Notes under the pieces: generated by a model
Seen by the model: the letters and a program-made list of their open reading frames with translations, nothing else
The model's database searches: none
Told to the model about the DNA's origin: nothing
Shown here: positions 13,984 to 22,118 of the stretch, in pieces
How positions within the stretch are numbered: position 1 is the first letter of the stretch
How the letters are laid out: every line of letters starts with the position of its first letter
Position numbers and translations under genes: made by a program
Source of the DNA: JANLIQ01 sp964362925
GTDB taxonomy: Bacteria; Patescibacteriota; UBA1384; 2-12-FULL-50-11
Length of the DNA: 26,570 bases
Assembly: GCA_964362925.1 (NCBI GenBank)
Contig: CAYIGA010000009.1
Coordinates: 1 to 26,570, forward strand
Direction: 5' to 3'

Positions 13984-14799
13984 ATGAGACGAGGGGCGAG
14001 AAACCCGAAATTATTTGGCAGTAGTTACGTTGTCCCGCCTCGTTCGAATAATCAACCACTTTTAAGCCGGTCGTGGCGGGCGATCATCATCGTTATCTTC
14101 GTTGTCGGATCGGTAATTATATTTGCCACTTTACCTGTTTGGCGCTTAAAAACAGTTGAATTGCTGAACGATCAAAACGAACTTGTTGCTGGGGAGTTGA
14201 ATAATCTACTCGGCCAGTCAATTTTTTCCTCGTCCGTGTCACGATTGATTGATAAGACACGAAGCGATCTTAGTGTCTCTGATTTTGTCTGTCGCCGTGG
14301 TCTACCCGCCACCCTTCGTTGTACCTTAAAGCTTCGAACGGCTGAAATTATCTGGAAAACTGGCCAAACAGAATATCTGGTAGATTTTCGCGGCGTTCTG
14401 TTTGCTATTAAATCAACTAATCAACTCGAACTAACTGAGTCGGAATCCGACCCGGAAGGAGCGAACTCACAACTGTTAGTGGTCGAAGACACTAAACTTC
14501 AGCCGATTAAACTCGGCTCTGTCGTCGCCAGTCCCGAAATAATAAATCAGTACCGACAGCTCGTTGAACTATTGGCGGGCAAACAGCTTCCCGTTAAGAC
14601 CCTTTTACTGAATGAGTCGCTTTATCAAGTGACGGCTATTATTGAGCGCCCTGGTAAGACCTCAATTCAGGGTTTGTTTTTGCTCTCGGGTGATGCCAAC
14701 GCTCAGGTTGAAACAGTCGTGGCAATTATTTCGACTAAGGGCGACAGTATTACCGAGCGCCTTGACGTCCGGGTGCCTGGTTATGTCTATACAAAATGA
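13984..14799 (+). CDS. ftsQ: Cell division protein FtsQ/DivIB-like
   Basis: A 271-residue bitopic protein. A basic, arginine-rich cytoplasmic tail (1-34) precedes one membrane span (about 35-54, IIIVIFVVGSVIIFATLPVW). A short POTRA-like region follows, beginning with the typical RLKTVELLN (about 55-63) and reaching LPATLRCTLKLRTAEIIWKTG (about 103-123), then the FtsQ beta domain with YLVDFRGVLFAI (about 127-138). FtsQ tethers FtsL/FtsB to the divisome. Sequence conservation is low, so the call rests on this layout plus position after murC. In most clusters ftsA and ftsZ come next; here recJ does. Confidence 0.87.
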   Translation: MRRGARNPKLFGSSYVVPPRSNNQPLLSRSWRAIIIVIFVVGSVIIFATLPVWRLKTVELLNDQNELVAGELNNLLGQSIFSSSVSRLIDKTRSDLSVSDFVCRRGLPATLRCTLKLRTAEIIWKTGQTEYLVDFRGVLFAIKSTNQLELTESESDPEGANSQLLVVEDTKLQPIKLGSVVASPEIINQYRQLVELLAGKQLPVKTLLLNESLYQVTAIIERPGKTSIQGLFLLSGDANAQVETVVAIISTKGDSITERLDVRVPGYVYTK

Positions 14800-14861
14800 A
14801 AGCGAGTACAAATTCGATTTGTTCGCTGGGCTCACAAAATGACTAAGTTAAAAGCTAAAAA

Positions 14862-14924
14862 TCAAAACTACAATTCAAAACTACAATTCAAAACTCAAAA
14901 CCTAGTATTGATTAATTTTGAGTT
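14862..14924. repeat. 13-bp tandem word repeat plus inverted repeat in the ftsQ-recJ spacer
   Basis: TCAAAACTACAAT occurs at 14862-14874 and again at 14875-14887, with a partial third copy after it. AACTCAAAA (14892-14900) is complementary to TTTTGAGTT (14916-14924). The spacer is about 130 bp, carries no other gene-like feature and ends just before recJ. The words match those of the murD-ftsW spacer. Confidence 0.6.
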
Positions 14925-14930
14925 GGCTTG

Positions 14931-16697
14931 ATGGAAGAAGACTCCTTCTTTCAACAAAAGAAGTGGCAAGTTTACCAACGTCAGGACAAGAAAACGCTCC
15001 TGGAACATTTATGTCAGATTCGCCGGATCGATTCTAGGGAGCTGGAGATGGACTTTATTACCCACCTCCACGATGCCAACCTTTTGCCCCAGATGGATAA
15101 GGCCCGAGCTTTAATAGTCAGTGCCGTCAGGGAAAAATGGCCAGTGGCGATTTTTGGTGATTATGACGCCGACGGGACACCAGCCGCTACGCTTTTGGCG
15201 TCGGTCTGCCAGCGACTCGGTCTGATCTTTGAGGTTTATCTACCGACCCGCCAAACGGGTTATGGCTTAAGCGACCAATTTGTCAAACCGATTGCCGAGC
15301 AAGCTAAACTCCTAATTACCGTCGACACCGGCATTACAGCGGTTGATACAATTAATAAACTGAAAAGTCTGGGCGTCAAAACTATTATTCTTGACCACCA
15401 TCTGCCGCCTTCCGGCCTCTCCGGCAAAGGTGTTTTGCCGCCGGCTGAGGCGATCGTTGACCCATTTTTAGCCAACTCAAAATATCCGTTTCCCAATATC
15501 TGTGGCTGTACGCTGGCTTACAAGTTTGCCACCGCTCTAGCCAAAGATTTTCCGGTTCAATTGACGGAGGGCTTTCTCAAGTGGCAGTTGGATTTAGTCG
15601 CTATTTCGACGGTCGCCGATATGATGGAAATGCGCGGCGAGAACCGGCCATTGGTCAATTTTGGCCTACGAGTGCTGAAGAAAACTCGTCGACCAGGTTT
15701 GGCGGCATTAATCCGAGTATCGGGACTAAATATCGATAATTTGAATACTGGTTCTTTGGGATTTACAATCGGACCACGACTCAATGCGGCCGGGCGGTTA
15801 GGTGATAATCGGCCGGTTTACGAATTACTATCAACAACCGATTCAATTAGAGCCGAGCAACTTGCTCGGCAGATCGAAAAATTCAATCAAGAACGACAAG
15901 AATTAGTCGCGACGGTTCTTTCCCAAGCCCAAAAAGTAATTTGGCAGCAAAATAAATTTAGTGATTTCGTCTATGTGATTACCGGTATTGATTGGCCGTC
16001 TGGTGTCGTTGGTTTGGTGGCGGGCAAATTAGCCGAAAAATATTACCGGCCGGTAGTGGTTGGCGCTCATTCGAACGGTCAAATTAGAGCCAGCGCCCGC
16101 TCGGTTGGTAAATATCCGATTATCGACGGCTTAACCGCCGCTAGAAATCAACTGATCCAATTCGGCGGTCATCGTCAAGCGGCGGGATTGACGGCAAGTC
16201 AAGAAAAATGGCAGCAGTTCGCCATCGAGCTGAAGGATCATGCCGAGCAATACCTCGACGGCGTCCTGCCTCAACCGTCATTGAAAGCCGACGATTTTTT
16301 AACTCTGGCCGAGGCGACTCTGTCACTGGCGAATTCGCTCTCGACACTTGAGCCCCACGGTTTAGGCAATCCGAAACCGACTTTTATCATTCGCGATGTT
16401 GAGTTCAAAGACGCTCAAGTGATTGGTGAGACTAAAAAACATCTCCGCTTGACACTAGCTAAAGATTCCAAACAACTGCCAGCGATCGGCTTTTCGCTGG
16501 CGGAGAAATTTAGGACCCACAAATCTAATCGGGCTGACGTCGCCGGCCATTTAACCGCCAATGTTTGGAACGGAAAAAGCAGTGCCCAATTTCAATTAAT
16601 TGACTTCAAAGTGGTCGGAAGTGATATACCGATAGTAGAGTACAGTCGGCGGGATACGCCTCGTAAAGCTCGCGGTATGGTATACCGTTCGCTATGA
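14931..16697 (+). CDS. recJ: Single-stranded-DNA-specific exonuclease RecJ
   Basis: A 588-residue DHH-family 5'-3' single-strand exonuclease for recombination and repair. Motif I is FGDYDADGT (about 75-83), motif II VDTGITAVDTI (about 130-140), motif III the signature DHHLPP (about 155-160) and motif IV TVADMMEMRGENRPLVN. The DHHA1 motif QFGGHRQAAGL lies at about 410-420, and an OB-type domain follows, ending near QFQLIDFKVV. I choose ATG 14931; an in-frame TTG lies just before it. The last 25 or so residues (SRRDTPRKARGMVYRSL tail) are encoded by a dispersed palindromic repeat also found at 26511-26558, so the native C-terminus has been extended or replaced. The stop overlaps radA as ATGA. 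Confidence 0.95.
   Translation: MEEDSFFQQKKWQVYQRQDKKTLLEHLCQIRRIDSRELEMDFITHLHDANLLPQMDKARALIVSAVREKWPVAIFGDYDADGTPAATLLASVCQRLGLIFEVYLPTRQTGYGLSDQFVKPIAEQAKLLITVDTGITAVDTINKLKSLGVKTIILDHHLPPSGLSGKGVLPPAEAIVDPFLANSKYPFPNICGCTLAYKFATALAKDFPVQLTEGFLKWQLDLVAISTVADMMEMRGENRPLVNFGLRVLKKTRRPGLAALIRVSGLNIDNLNTGSLGFTIGPRLNAAGRLGDNRPVYELLSTTDSIRAEQLARQIEKFNQERQELVATVLSQAQKVIWQQNKFSDFVYVITGIDWPSGVVGLVAGKLAEKYYRPVVVGAHSNGQIRASARSVGKYPIIDGLTAARNQLIQFGGHRQAAGLTASQEKWQQFAIELKDHAEQYLDGVLPQPSLKADDFLTLAEATLSLANSLSTLEPHGLGNPKPTFIIRDVEFKDAQVIGETKKHLRLTLAKDSKQLPAIGFSLAEKFRTHKSNRADVAGHLTANVWNGKSSAQFQLIDFKVVGSDIPIVEYSRRDTPRKARGMVYRSL
16644..16695 (+). repeat. Dispersed repeat unit forming the 3' end of recJ
   Basis: Positions 16644-16676 are identical over 33 bases to 26511-26543. 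A further 12-base match follows (16684-16695 with 26547-26558, ACCGTTCGCTAT) after a spacer of different length. The unit is flanked by TATACC (16625-16630) and GGTATA (16679-16684), complementary to each other. Here it lies in the recJ frame and reaches the radA start codon. The other copy is in the palindrome array at the window end. Confidence 0.8.
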
Positions 16698-17986
16698 AGG
16701 GTAGTAAAACCACTTTTGTTTGTTTGAGCTGTCAGCAACAATTTCCCCGTTGGTCGGGCAAGTGCCCGAATTGTGGGGAATGGAATACCTTGGCGGAAGA
16801 GCGCTTTGACGCGGCTGAGAATGCCAATCAATCCGAGCCGGCTCAACTGCTGGAAATAAGTCAAATTAAATTGGACGATGTCCAGCGACTGAAAAGTGAC
16901 TTGAAAGAGTTCGACCAATGCTTGGGCGCTGACGAACCGGGCATTGTGCCGGGATCGGTCATCCTGATCGCCGGTAGTCCGGGCGTCGGTAAGAGTACCC
17001 TTCTGCTACAGGTGGCTAGCAGTATTGCTAATTCACTCTACTTTTCAGCCGAAGAATCTTTGGCCCAACTGAAAATGCGCGCCGTTCGACTAGGTATCTC
17101 CAAAAACAGTCTTCTTGTTTCAGCGGAACGGGACGTCGGCCGAATCCTCGCCGCCGTTCGGGCCAACCAGCCCAAACTGGTCGTGATCGATTCGATCCAA
17201 ACGGTTTTCGACGAGACGATGGCCGGCACGCCCGGTTCGTTAGTTCAGGTGAGAGAAATCGCTTGGCGTTTGGCTCAATTTGCCAAGCAACAGGTGATCG
17301 CTTTTATCATCATTGGCCATATTACTAAAGACGGGGCAATCGCCGGTCCGAAGGTTCTCGAACACTTAGTTGACGCGGTTTTATATTTAGAAGGCGAAAA
17401 GCGAACTGGCTTGCGTCTCCTCCATGTCGAAAAAAATCGCTTCGGACCGCTCGACGAGGTCGGTATTTATCAACTGACCAAGGATGGTTTTAAAGCCGTT
17501 CCAGACCCGGGCAAATTATTTGCCTCGTTGATTACCGAAAAACTTCCCGGCCGAGCGTTGACGATTACCGCCGAGGGTAGCCGATCGTTTTTGGTCGAAA
17601 TCCAAGCCTTGTCAACCAAGACTAGTTTTGGCTATCCGAAACGATCCTGCCAGGGCATCGACCCCAATCGCCTCAACGTCATCCTGGCGGTTCTGGAAAA
17701 TCGTCTCAATATTCCAGCCAATCTTTACGATATTTTTATCAACGTCGTTGGTGGCTTTTCGCTCAAAGACCCGGGGATAGATCTGGCTATTGCCGGAGCA
17801 ATTATGTCGTCGCTGACCAAAAAAGTCTTGCCCGATAACGTTGTCCTGATCGGCGAAATGGGCTTACTCGGCGAAATTCGCCCCGCCCATAACCTGACGA
17901 GTCGAATCAAAGAAGCCAAACGACTCGGCTATCAGCCCAACACTAAAATCATTTCGCTCAAACAAATGGCTGCCTTGTTTGGCTAA
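16694..17986 (+). CDS. radA: DNA repair protein RadA (Sms)
   Basis: A 430-residue RecA-like branch-migration ATPase for recombinational repair. An N-terminal zinc finger, CLSCQQQF with CPNCGEW (about 10-32), is followed by the ATPase core with Walker A AGSPGVGKSTLL (about 94-105), Walker B LVVIDSIQTV (about 161-170) and the RadA-specific KNRFG motif (about 245-249). The Lon-like C-terminal domain includes GYPKRSCQGIDPNR and LAIAGAIMSSL. Length is slightly below the usual 450. The start overlaps the recJ stop by four bases, so the two repair genes are coupled. Notably the start codon lies next to the repeat unit that ends recJ. Confidence 0.97.
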   Translation: MKGSKTTFVCLSCQQQFPRWSGKCPNCGEWNTLAEERFDAAENANQSEPAQLLEISQIKLDDVQRLKSDLKEFDQCLGADEPGIVPGSVILIAGSPGVGKSTLLLQVASSIANSLYFSAEESLAQLKMRAVRLGISKNSLLVSAERDVGRILAAVRANQPKLVVIDSIQTVFDETMAGTPGSLVQVREIAWRLAQFAKQQVIAFIIIGHITKDGAIAGPKVLEHLVDAVLYLEGEKRTGLRLLHVEKNRFGPLDEVGIYQLTKDGFKAVPDPGKLFASLITEKLPGRALTITAEGSRSFLVEIQALSTKTSFGYPKRSCQGIDPNRLNVILAVLENRLNIPANLYDIFINVVGGFSLKDPGIDLAIAGAIMSSLTKKVLPDNVVLIGEMGLLGEIRPAHNLTSRIKEAKRLGYQPNTKIISLKQMAALFG

Positions 17987-18031
17987 CAATAGCCCTTCCA
18001 GACTTCTAAAAAATGAAAACTGAAAATTGTC

Positions 18032-20863
18032 TCAAGGTCCCGGCGAGTAGTAACGTTCAATGCCGGGCGACTGGTTACCAGAATCATCAACGGTGTGAAA
18101 AACAAATTTGTACGTCCCGAACAAGCCGACTAGAGAAGTGTTAGCGGTTGGTTTAGTCACTTCGACCGTTCGGTAAAGTTTGGCGTATAATAGGCCGTAG
18201 TAGACTTTTATTCGGACGAGCTTGAAGTCAGTGTCAGTCGGATTGGTCCAGGTGAAGGTGATTGACCCACCGCTCCAAACGGCCTGGAGATTATCGATCT
18301 CATTGGGTGGGTCGCTGTCGGTGGAGACGGTGAAGTTAACAATACTACTGGCATTACTCGAACCGTTGTTACTGGTGACCGTCGCTTGCAATTTGTGATT
18401 ACCAGCCGACAAATTGGCCGCGTTGTAACCGATTTCGTACGGCGAAGCCGCGACGACACCAACACTAATGCTGTCAATCAAGAATTCAACTTGTTTGACG
18501 CCACTTGACGCGGCCGCAATCGCACTGATAATAAACTGGTCGGAGACATGCTGATTATTGGTTGGAGAGGTGATATTAACGTTCGGTTGGACGTTGCCAC
18601 CCTGGCACTTGTCGGTTGGCGGGCGGTTATTTAGGCCGTTAGCATTGGCCCAAGCGATCACTGGTCCCTCCCAGTTGGGAAAGTTGGGTTTTTCCGAGTG
18701 AACGTTGGTGTAGGTTCGATCTTCAGCCAGCTCGTCGGCAATTGACGAATCAGCCAGCAAACCGTTTTCTTTGCAGACCCTGACCCTGACGTGAACAGTA
18801 TCTTTTTCGGTCGGAACCTGCCACGAAGCAAAAATATCGGTGATCGGTTCCGAACCGTCGACTGGTAACTTGTTTGACAGACGATCAACAGTGACGTCAC
18901 GGATACCATCGGGACGGCTGAACTGCTCGACGGGCAGACCCTTGTGGATAAACTCCATAAACGAATCCCAAATTGGGGCAGCGGCGATCGCCCCGCCAGC
19001 GCGATTCATCGAGCTGTTATCGTTATTCCCCGCCCAAACGCCGGTGACGTACTGGGGAGTGTAGCCGATCGTCCAGGCGTCGCGGAAGGCATCAGTCGTG
19101 CCAGTTTTGCTAGCCACCGGTCGGCCCTGAAGGGTTAAAACGCCAAGCGTCCTGCCGAAGGTTGGCTTTTTGGCTTCAACATCGCTCAAGATATTAGACA
19201 TTTGATAAGCGATTTGGGGATCAAGCACCTGCCGGCCATCTTTTGGCTCTTCGTTGTTGTACGGAACCTTACCTTTGCTATCTGTGATTTTTATGACCGG
19301 CGTCGTTGGCATTAGCACGCCGTTGTTAGCAAAGACACCGTAAGCGGCGGTCAACTCCGTCAACTTAACTTCACCACCACCCAAGACTAACGCTAGGCCG
19401 TAACGATCTTTGTCGGTTAAGGTAGTAATACCAAGGTCGCTGGCATTTTTCAGAGCGTCATCAAGGCCGACCAGACCCAAGACCTTAACGGCTGGTATGT
19501 TAAGCGAGTTGCCGAGCGCCTGACGAATTGTGACAGGACCGCGAAAAGCGCCGTCGTAGTTGTCGGGTGTGTAATTGCCAAAATCGGTTCGTAGATCAAA
19601 CAAAGTCGTGGCCGGATTATATTTTTCTTTAAAAGCGGCCGCGTAAACAATCGGCTTGAATGACGAACCCGGTTGGCGAGAGGCGGTGCTAACGTTAAAA
19701 GCGCCGAATTGGGGTTGGAAGTAATCGACCGATCCGACCATGGCGATAATCTCGCCCCGCTTCGGGTCGATCGTGACCAAAGCGGCGTTAGAGGCACCGG
19801 CTCGTTTCAGAGTCGTGCTCGCCGCGTCACTGACAATTTTCTCGGCCGTTTGCTGGGCAGTTAAATCCAGCGTAGTGACAACATCAAAGCCGCCGTTTTC
19901 CACTTTTTGTTCAGCCGTTTGGGCGTCACCAAGTTCGTCGGTAAAGTGATCAACCAGCCAATCTTTAACAAAAAGAACAAAATGAGGGGCGATGATCGAG
20001 TCGCGTCGAGGGGCAAACTTTTGTTCGACTTTTTTAGCGCTCTCCGCCTCGTCACTAGTGATGTAACCCTGTTCACTCATCTGACTAATCGTTAGGTCGC
20101 GGCGAGCAATTAATCGGTCAATATTTTGACCGTAGGGCGATAAAGTTGACGGCGCTTGGGGCAGGGCGGCTAGCGTCGCCGCTTCAGCAACGGTCAAGTC
20201 TTTAGCCGATTTGTTGAAATACGACTTGGCGGCGGCTTCAATGCCGTAGTTATTGCCGCCGTAGGGAATTTCGTTCAAATACATCGTCAGAATTTGCTCT
20301 TTACTATAGAGCGCTTCTAGCTCGATCGATAAAATGGCTTCCTTTATTTTTCGGATCAAACTGTGTTTACTGTCTTTGAGGATGGCGTTCTTGACGAATT
20401 GTTGAGTAATTGTTGAGCCGCCACCGCGCGAGCCACCAAAAATAACCGCTCGACCGATTCCTTTGAGATAGACACCGTGGTGGTTATAGAAGTTTTTGTC
20501 CTCAATGGCGATGGTCGCTTCCTTGACGACCTCGGGAATATCTTTTTGGTCAATTATTATTCGCTTTTTCTCGCCGGAAATGGTGTAAAGCGGTTGGAGA
20601 TTGCGGTCAAACAGCCGAGTCGATCCAACCGCCGCCAGATTGCGGATTTTACCAGGAGTCGGCAAATCTTTAGCAAACCAGGCGAACGTCATGACAATTA
20701 GGAGGATAAACCCTCCGAGCGTCCAAAGGGTATACTGGCCAGCCCGACGCCAGGTAATCTTTGACAACTCTTTTTTACTAAACAGCCGTTGCTGGAGTTT
20801 TTTTAGATTAACTGGGTTAGTGAAAGGATTACGAATAATAGGTAAGCGGAGTTTGAATTTCAT
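18032..20863 (-). CDS. Bifunctional class A penicillin-binding protein (PBP1A-like) with C-terminal Ig-like and FN3-like domains
   Basis: A 943-residue wall synthase. A basic tail and membrane span (about 45-67) precede a GT51 glycosyltransferase domain whose catalytic block is IAIEDKNFYNHHG (about 118-130), followed by RGGGSTITQQFVKN. The transpeptidase domain has SSFK in RQPGSSFKPIVY (near residue 400), the second motif SLN in GNSLNIPAVK and KTGTT before DAFRDAW (near 584). Beyond it, a bacterial Ig-like domain (about 761-850, NITSPTNNQHV...) and a fibronectin III-like domain (about 854-940) probably contact wall or surface polymers. It is divergent from tyrS over 42 bp and has its own near-consensus promoter. 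Its 3' end faces radA across 45 bp. Confidence 0.95.
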   Translation of the reverse strand: MKFKLRLPIIRNPFTNPVNLKKLQQRLFSKKELSKITWRRAGQYTLWTLGGFILLIVMTFAWFAKDLPTPGKIRNLAAVGSTRLFDRNLQPLYTISGEKKRIIIDQKDIPEVVKEATIAIEDKNFYNHHGVYLKGIGRAVIFGGSRGGGSTITQQFVKNAILKDSKHSLIRKIKEAILSIELEALYSKEQILTMYLNEIPYGGNNYGIEAAAKSYFNKSAKDLTVAEAATLAALPQAPSTLSPYGQNIDRLIARRDLTISQMSEQGYITSDEAESAKKVEQKFAPRRDSIIAPHFVLFVKDWLVDHFTDELGDAQTAEQKVENGGFDVVTTLDLTAQQTAEKIVSDAASTTLKRAGASNAALVTIDPKRGEIIAMVGSVDYFQPQFGAFNVSTASRQPGSSFKPIVYAAAFKEKYNPATTLFDLRTDFGNYTPDNYDGAFRGPVTIRQALGNSLNIPAVKVLGLVGLDDALKNASDLGITTLTDKDRYGLALVLGGGEVKLTELTAAYGVFANNGVLMPTTPVIKITDSKGKVPYNNEEPKDGRQVLDPQIAYQMSNILSDVEAKKPTFGRTLGVLTLQGRPVASKTGTTDAFRDAWTIGYTPQYVTGVWAGNNDNSSMNRAGGAIAAAPIWDSFMEFIHKGLPVEQFSRPDGIRDVTVDRLSNKLPVDGSEPITDIFASWQVPTEKDTVHVRVRVCKENGLLADSSIADELAEDRTYTNVHSEKPNFPNWEGPVIAWANANGLNNRPPTDKCQGGNVQPNVNITSPTNNQHVSDQFIISAIAAASSGVKQVEFLIDSISVGVVAASPYEIGYNAANLSAGNHKLQATVTSNNGSSNASSIVNFTVSTDSDPPNEIDNLQAVWSGGSITFTWTNPTDTDFKLVRIKVYYGLLYAKLYRTVEVTKPTANTSLVGLFGTYKFVFHTVDDSGNQSPGIERYYSPGP

Positions 20864-20865
20864 AA

Positions 20866-20895
20866 TTGGACTACCATATTCTACAAATATATACT
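20866..20895 (+). promoter_or_regulatory. Promoter of tyrS, nearly leaderless
   Basis: TTGGAC (20866-20871), 18 bp, then TATACT (20890-20895, five of six). The start point would be near 20902, only about four bases before the tyrS ATG at 20906. A short palindrome ATACTgttAGTAT (20891-20903) overlaps the -10 box and start point and could be an operator. Confidence 0.55.
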
Positions 20896-20906
20896 GTTAG
20901 TATCAA
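20878..20906 (-). promoter_or_regulatory. Promoter of the class A PBP gene, overlapping the tyrS promoter
   Basis: On the minus strand TTGATA (20906-20901), exactly 17 bp, then TAGAAT (20883-20878): five of six matches in each box. The start point falls near 20871, about eight bases before the PBP ATG (20863), too short for a ribosome-binding site. The -35 box overlaps the tyrS start codon and the spacer contains the tyrS -10 box, so the two promoters compete physically. Confidence 0.7.
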
Positions 20907-22087
20907 TGCATTCAGGCCAGGAACTTGTACTTACTTGGGCGGTCGCGGAAATCATTGACCGGGCTAGTTTAACGCGTCGTCTCAAGGGAGGCAAAAAACT
21001 GGTGGTCAAATTTGGCGTAGACCCAACTTCAGCCGAACTTCACCTGGGGCATGCCATCGTCTTAAGTAAACTCCGTCAATTTCAGAATTTAGGTCATCTG
21101 GCAGTCTTAGTTATTGGTGATTTCACCGCCAAAATCGGCGATCCAAGCGGTGTCAATAAAACCCGACCGGTTTTAAGCCAAACCGAGATTAAAGAGAATA
21201 TGAAGACATATTTAACTCAAGCGGGAATGATCCTTGACCTTAAAAAAGCCCGTGTTGTCTACAATTCTAGTTGGCTAGCTAAAATGAACCTAACTGACCT
21301 ACTTGGTTACGCTCAACAAATAAGTCTAAACACCTTGATTGAGCGAGAAGATTTTGCGACTCGACTTAAAGCCAAGCAATCGGTCGGCCTCCACGAGTTA
21401 CTTTATCCACTCACTCAAGCGATCGATTCAGTTGAGTTGAAAGCTGACCTTGAACTTGGTGGCTGGGATCAGCGACTAAACATGTTACTAGGACGGGAAC
21501 TCCAAAAGAAGCTCGGCCAAGTCCCTCAAGATATTGTTTTGGCCAGACCGCTTTTAGGACTCGACGGAGTTAAAAAGATGAGTAGCAGTCTTGGCAACTA
21601 CATTGGCTTAACCGAATCGGCTGATCAAATGTTCGGCAAAGTAATGAGCATCCCCGATTCATTGATCGTCCATTACGGTGAGTTAGTGGCGCTAATGGGG
21701 ATAGTTGCCGAAGTTAAAAGAAAGCTCAAAAACCTCCATCCTCGCGACCAGAAAGCCCTGGTGGCTAGCAAAATCGTCGAACTCTATCACGGACCAAAAG
21801 CGGCCAAGGCGGCTGTACAGGACTTTAACCAAACTTTTAGAGATAAAAAAGTGGCCGACTACCTAGCGGCGGAATTGCTCTTTAGTCGCCAGTCGATTTC
21901 CTTACTTGACGCGGTGGCCGAAGCGGCCGAATGCAGTAATTCCCAGGCTGGCCGGTTGATTGACCAAGGGGCAATCAACCTTAATGGTACTAAAATGATT
22001 GACCCCAACTTTGAGATCAGACTGACTGGCGAACTGATCCTCCAAGTCGGCAAGCATACATTTCGTAAACTTGGTCATCGGGCGTAA
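20906..22087 (+). CDS. tyrS: Tyrosine--tRNA ligase
   Basis: A 393-residue class I aminoacyl-tRNA synthetase charging tRNA-Tyr. The catalytic domain begins with VKFGVDPTSAELHLGHA; HLGH (46-49) is the HIGH motif, and the PTSAELHLGH context is typical of TyrRS. GDFTAKIGDPSG follows, then the tyrosine-pocket stretch LYPLTQAIDSVELKADLELGGWDQ, and KMSSS at about 229-233. The C-terminus carries an S4 RNA-binding domain (about 329-388, with AGRLIDQGAINLNG). Length and order are standard for the bacterial enzyme. The pilin-like gene and argS follow in the same direction, perhaps as one transcript. Confidence 0.97.
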   Translation: MHSGQELVLTWAVAEIIDRASLTRRLKGGKKLVVKFGVDPTSAELHLGHAIVLSKLRQFQNLGHLAVLVIGDFTAKIGDPSGVNKTRPVLSQTEIKENMKTYLTQAGMILDLKKARVVYNSSWLAKMNLTDLLGYAQQISLNTLIEREDFATRLKAKQSVGLHELLYPLTQAIDSVELKADLELGGWDQRLNMLLGRELQKKLGQVPQDIVLARPLLGLDGVKKMSSSLGNYIGLTESADQMFGKVMSIPDSLIVHYGELVALMGIVAEVKRKLKNLHPRDQKALVASKIVELYHGPKAAKAAVQDFNQTFRDKKVADYLAAELLFSRQSISLLDAVAEAAECSNSQAGRLIDQGAINLNGTKMIDPNFEIRLTGELILQVGKHTFRKLGHRA

Positions 22088-22118
22088 ACTAAAAGATAGG
22101 ATATCAGTAGATTACTAA

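Noticed and set aside
14862..14900. Short tandem repeats considered as a CRISPR array
   Set aside because: The repeats are 13 bp, adjacent without spacers and AT-rich; there are no cas genes.
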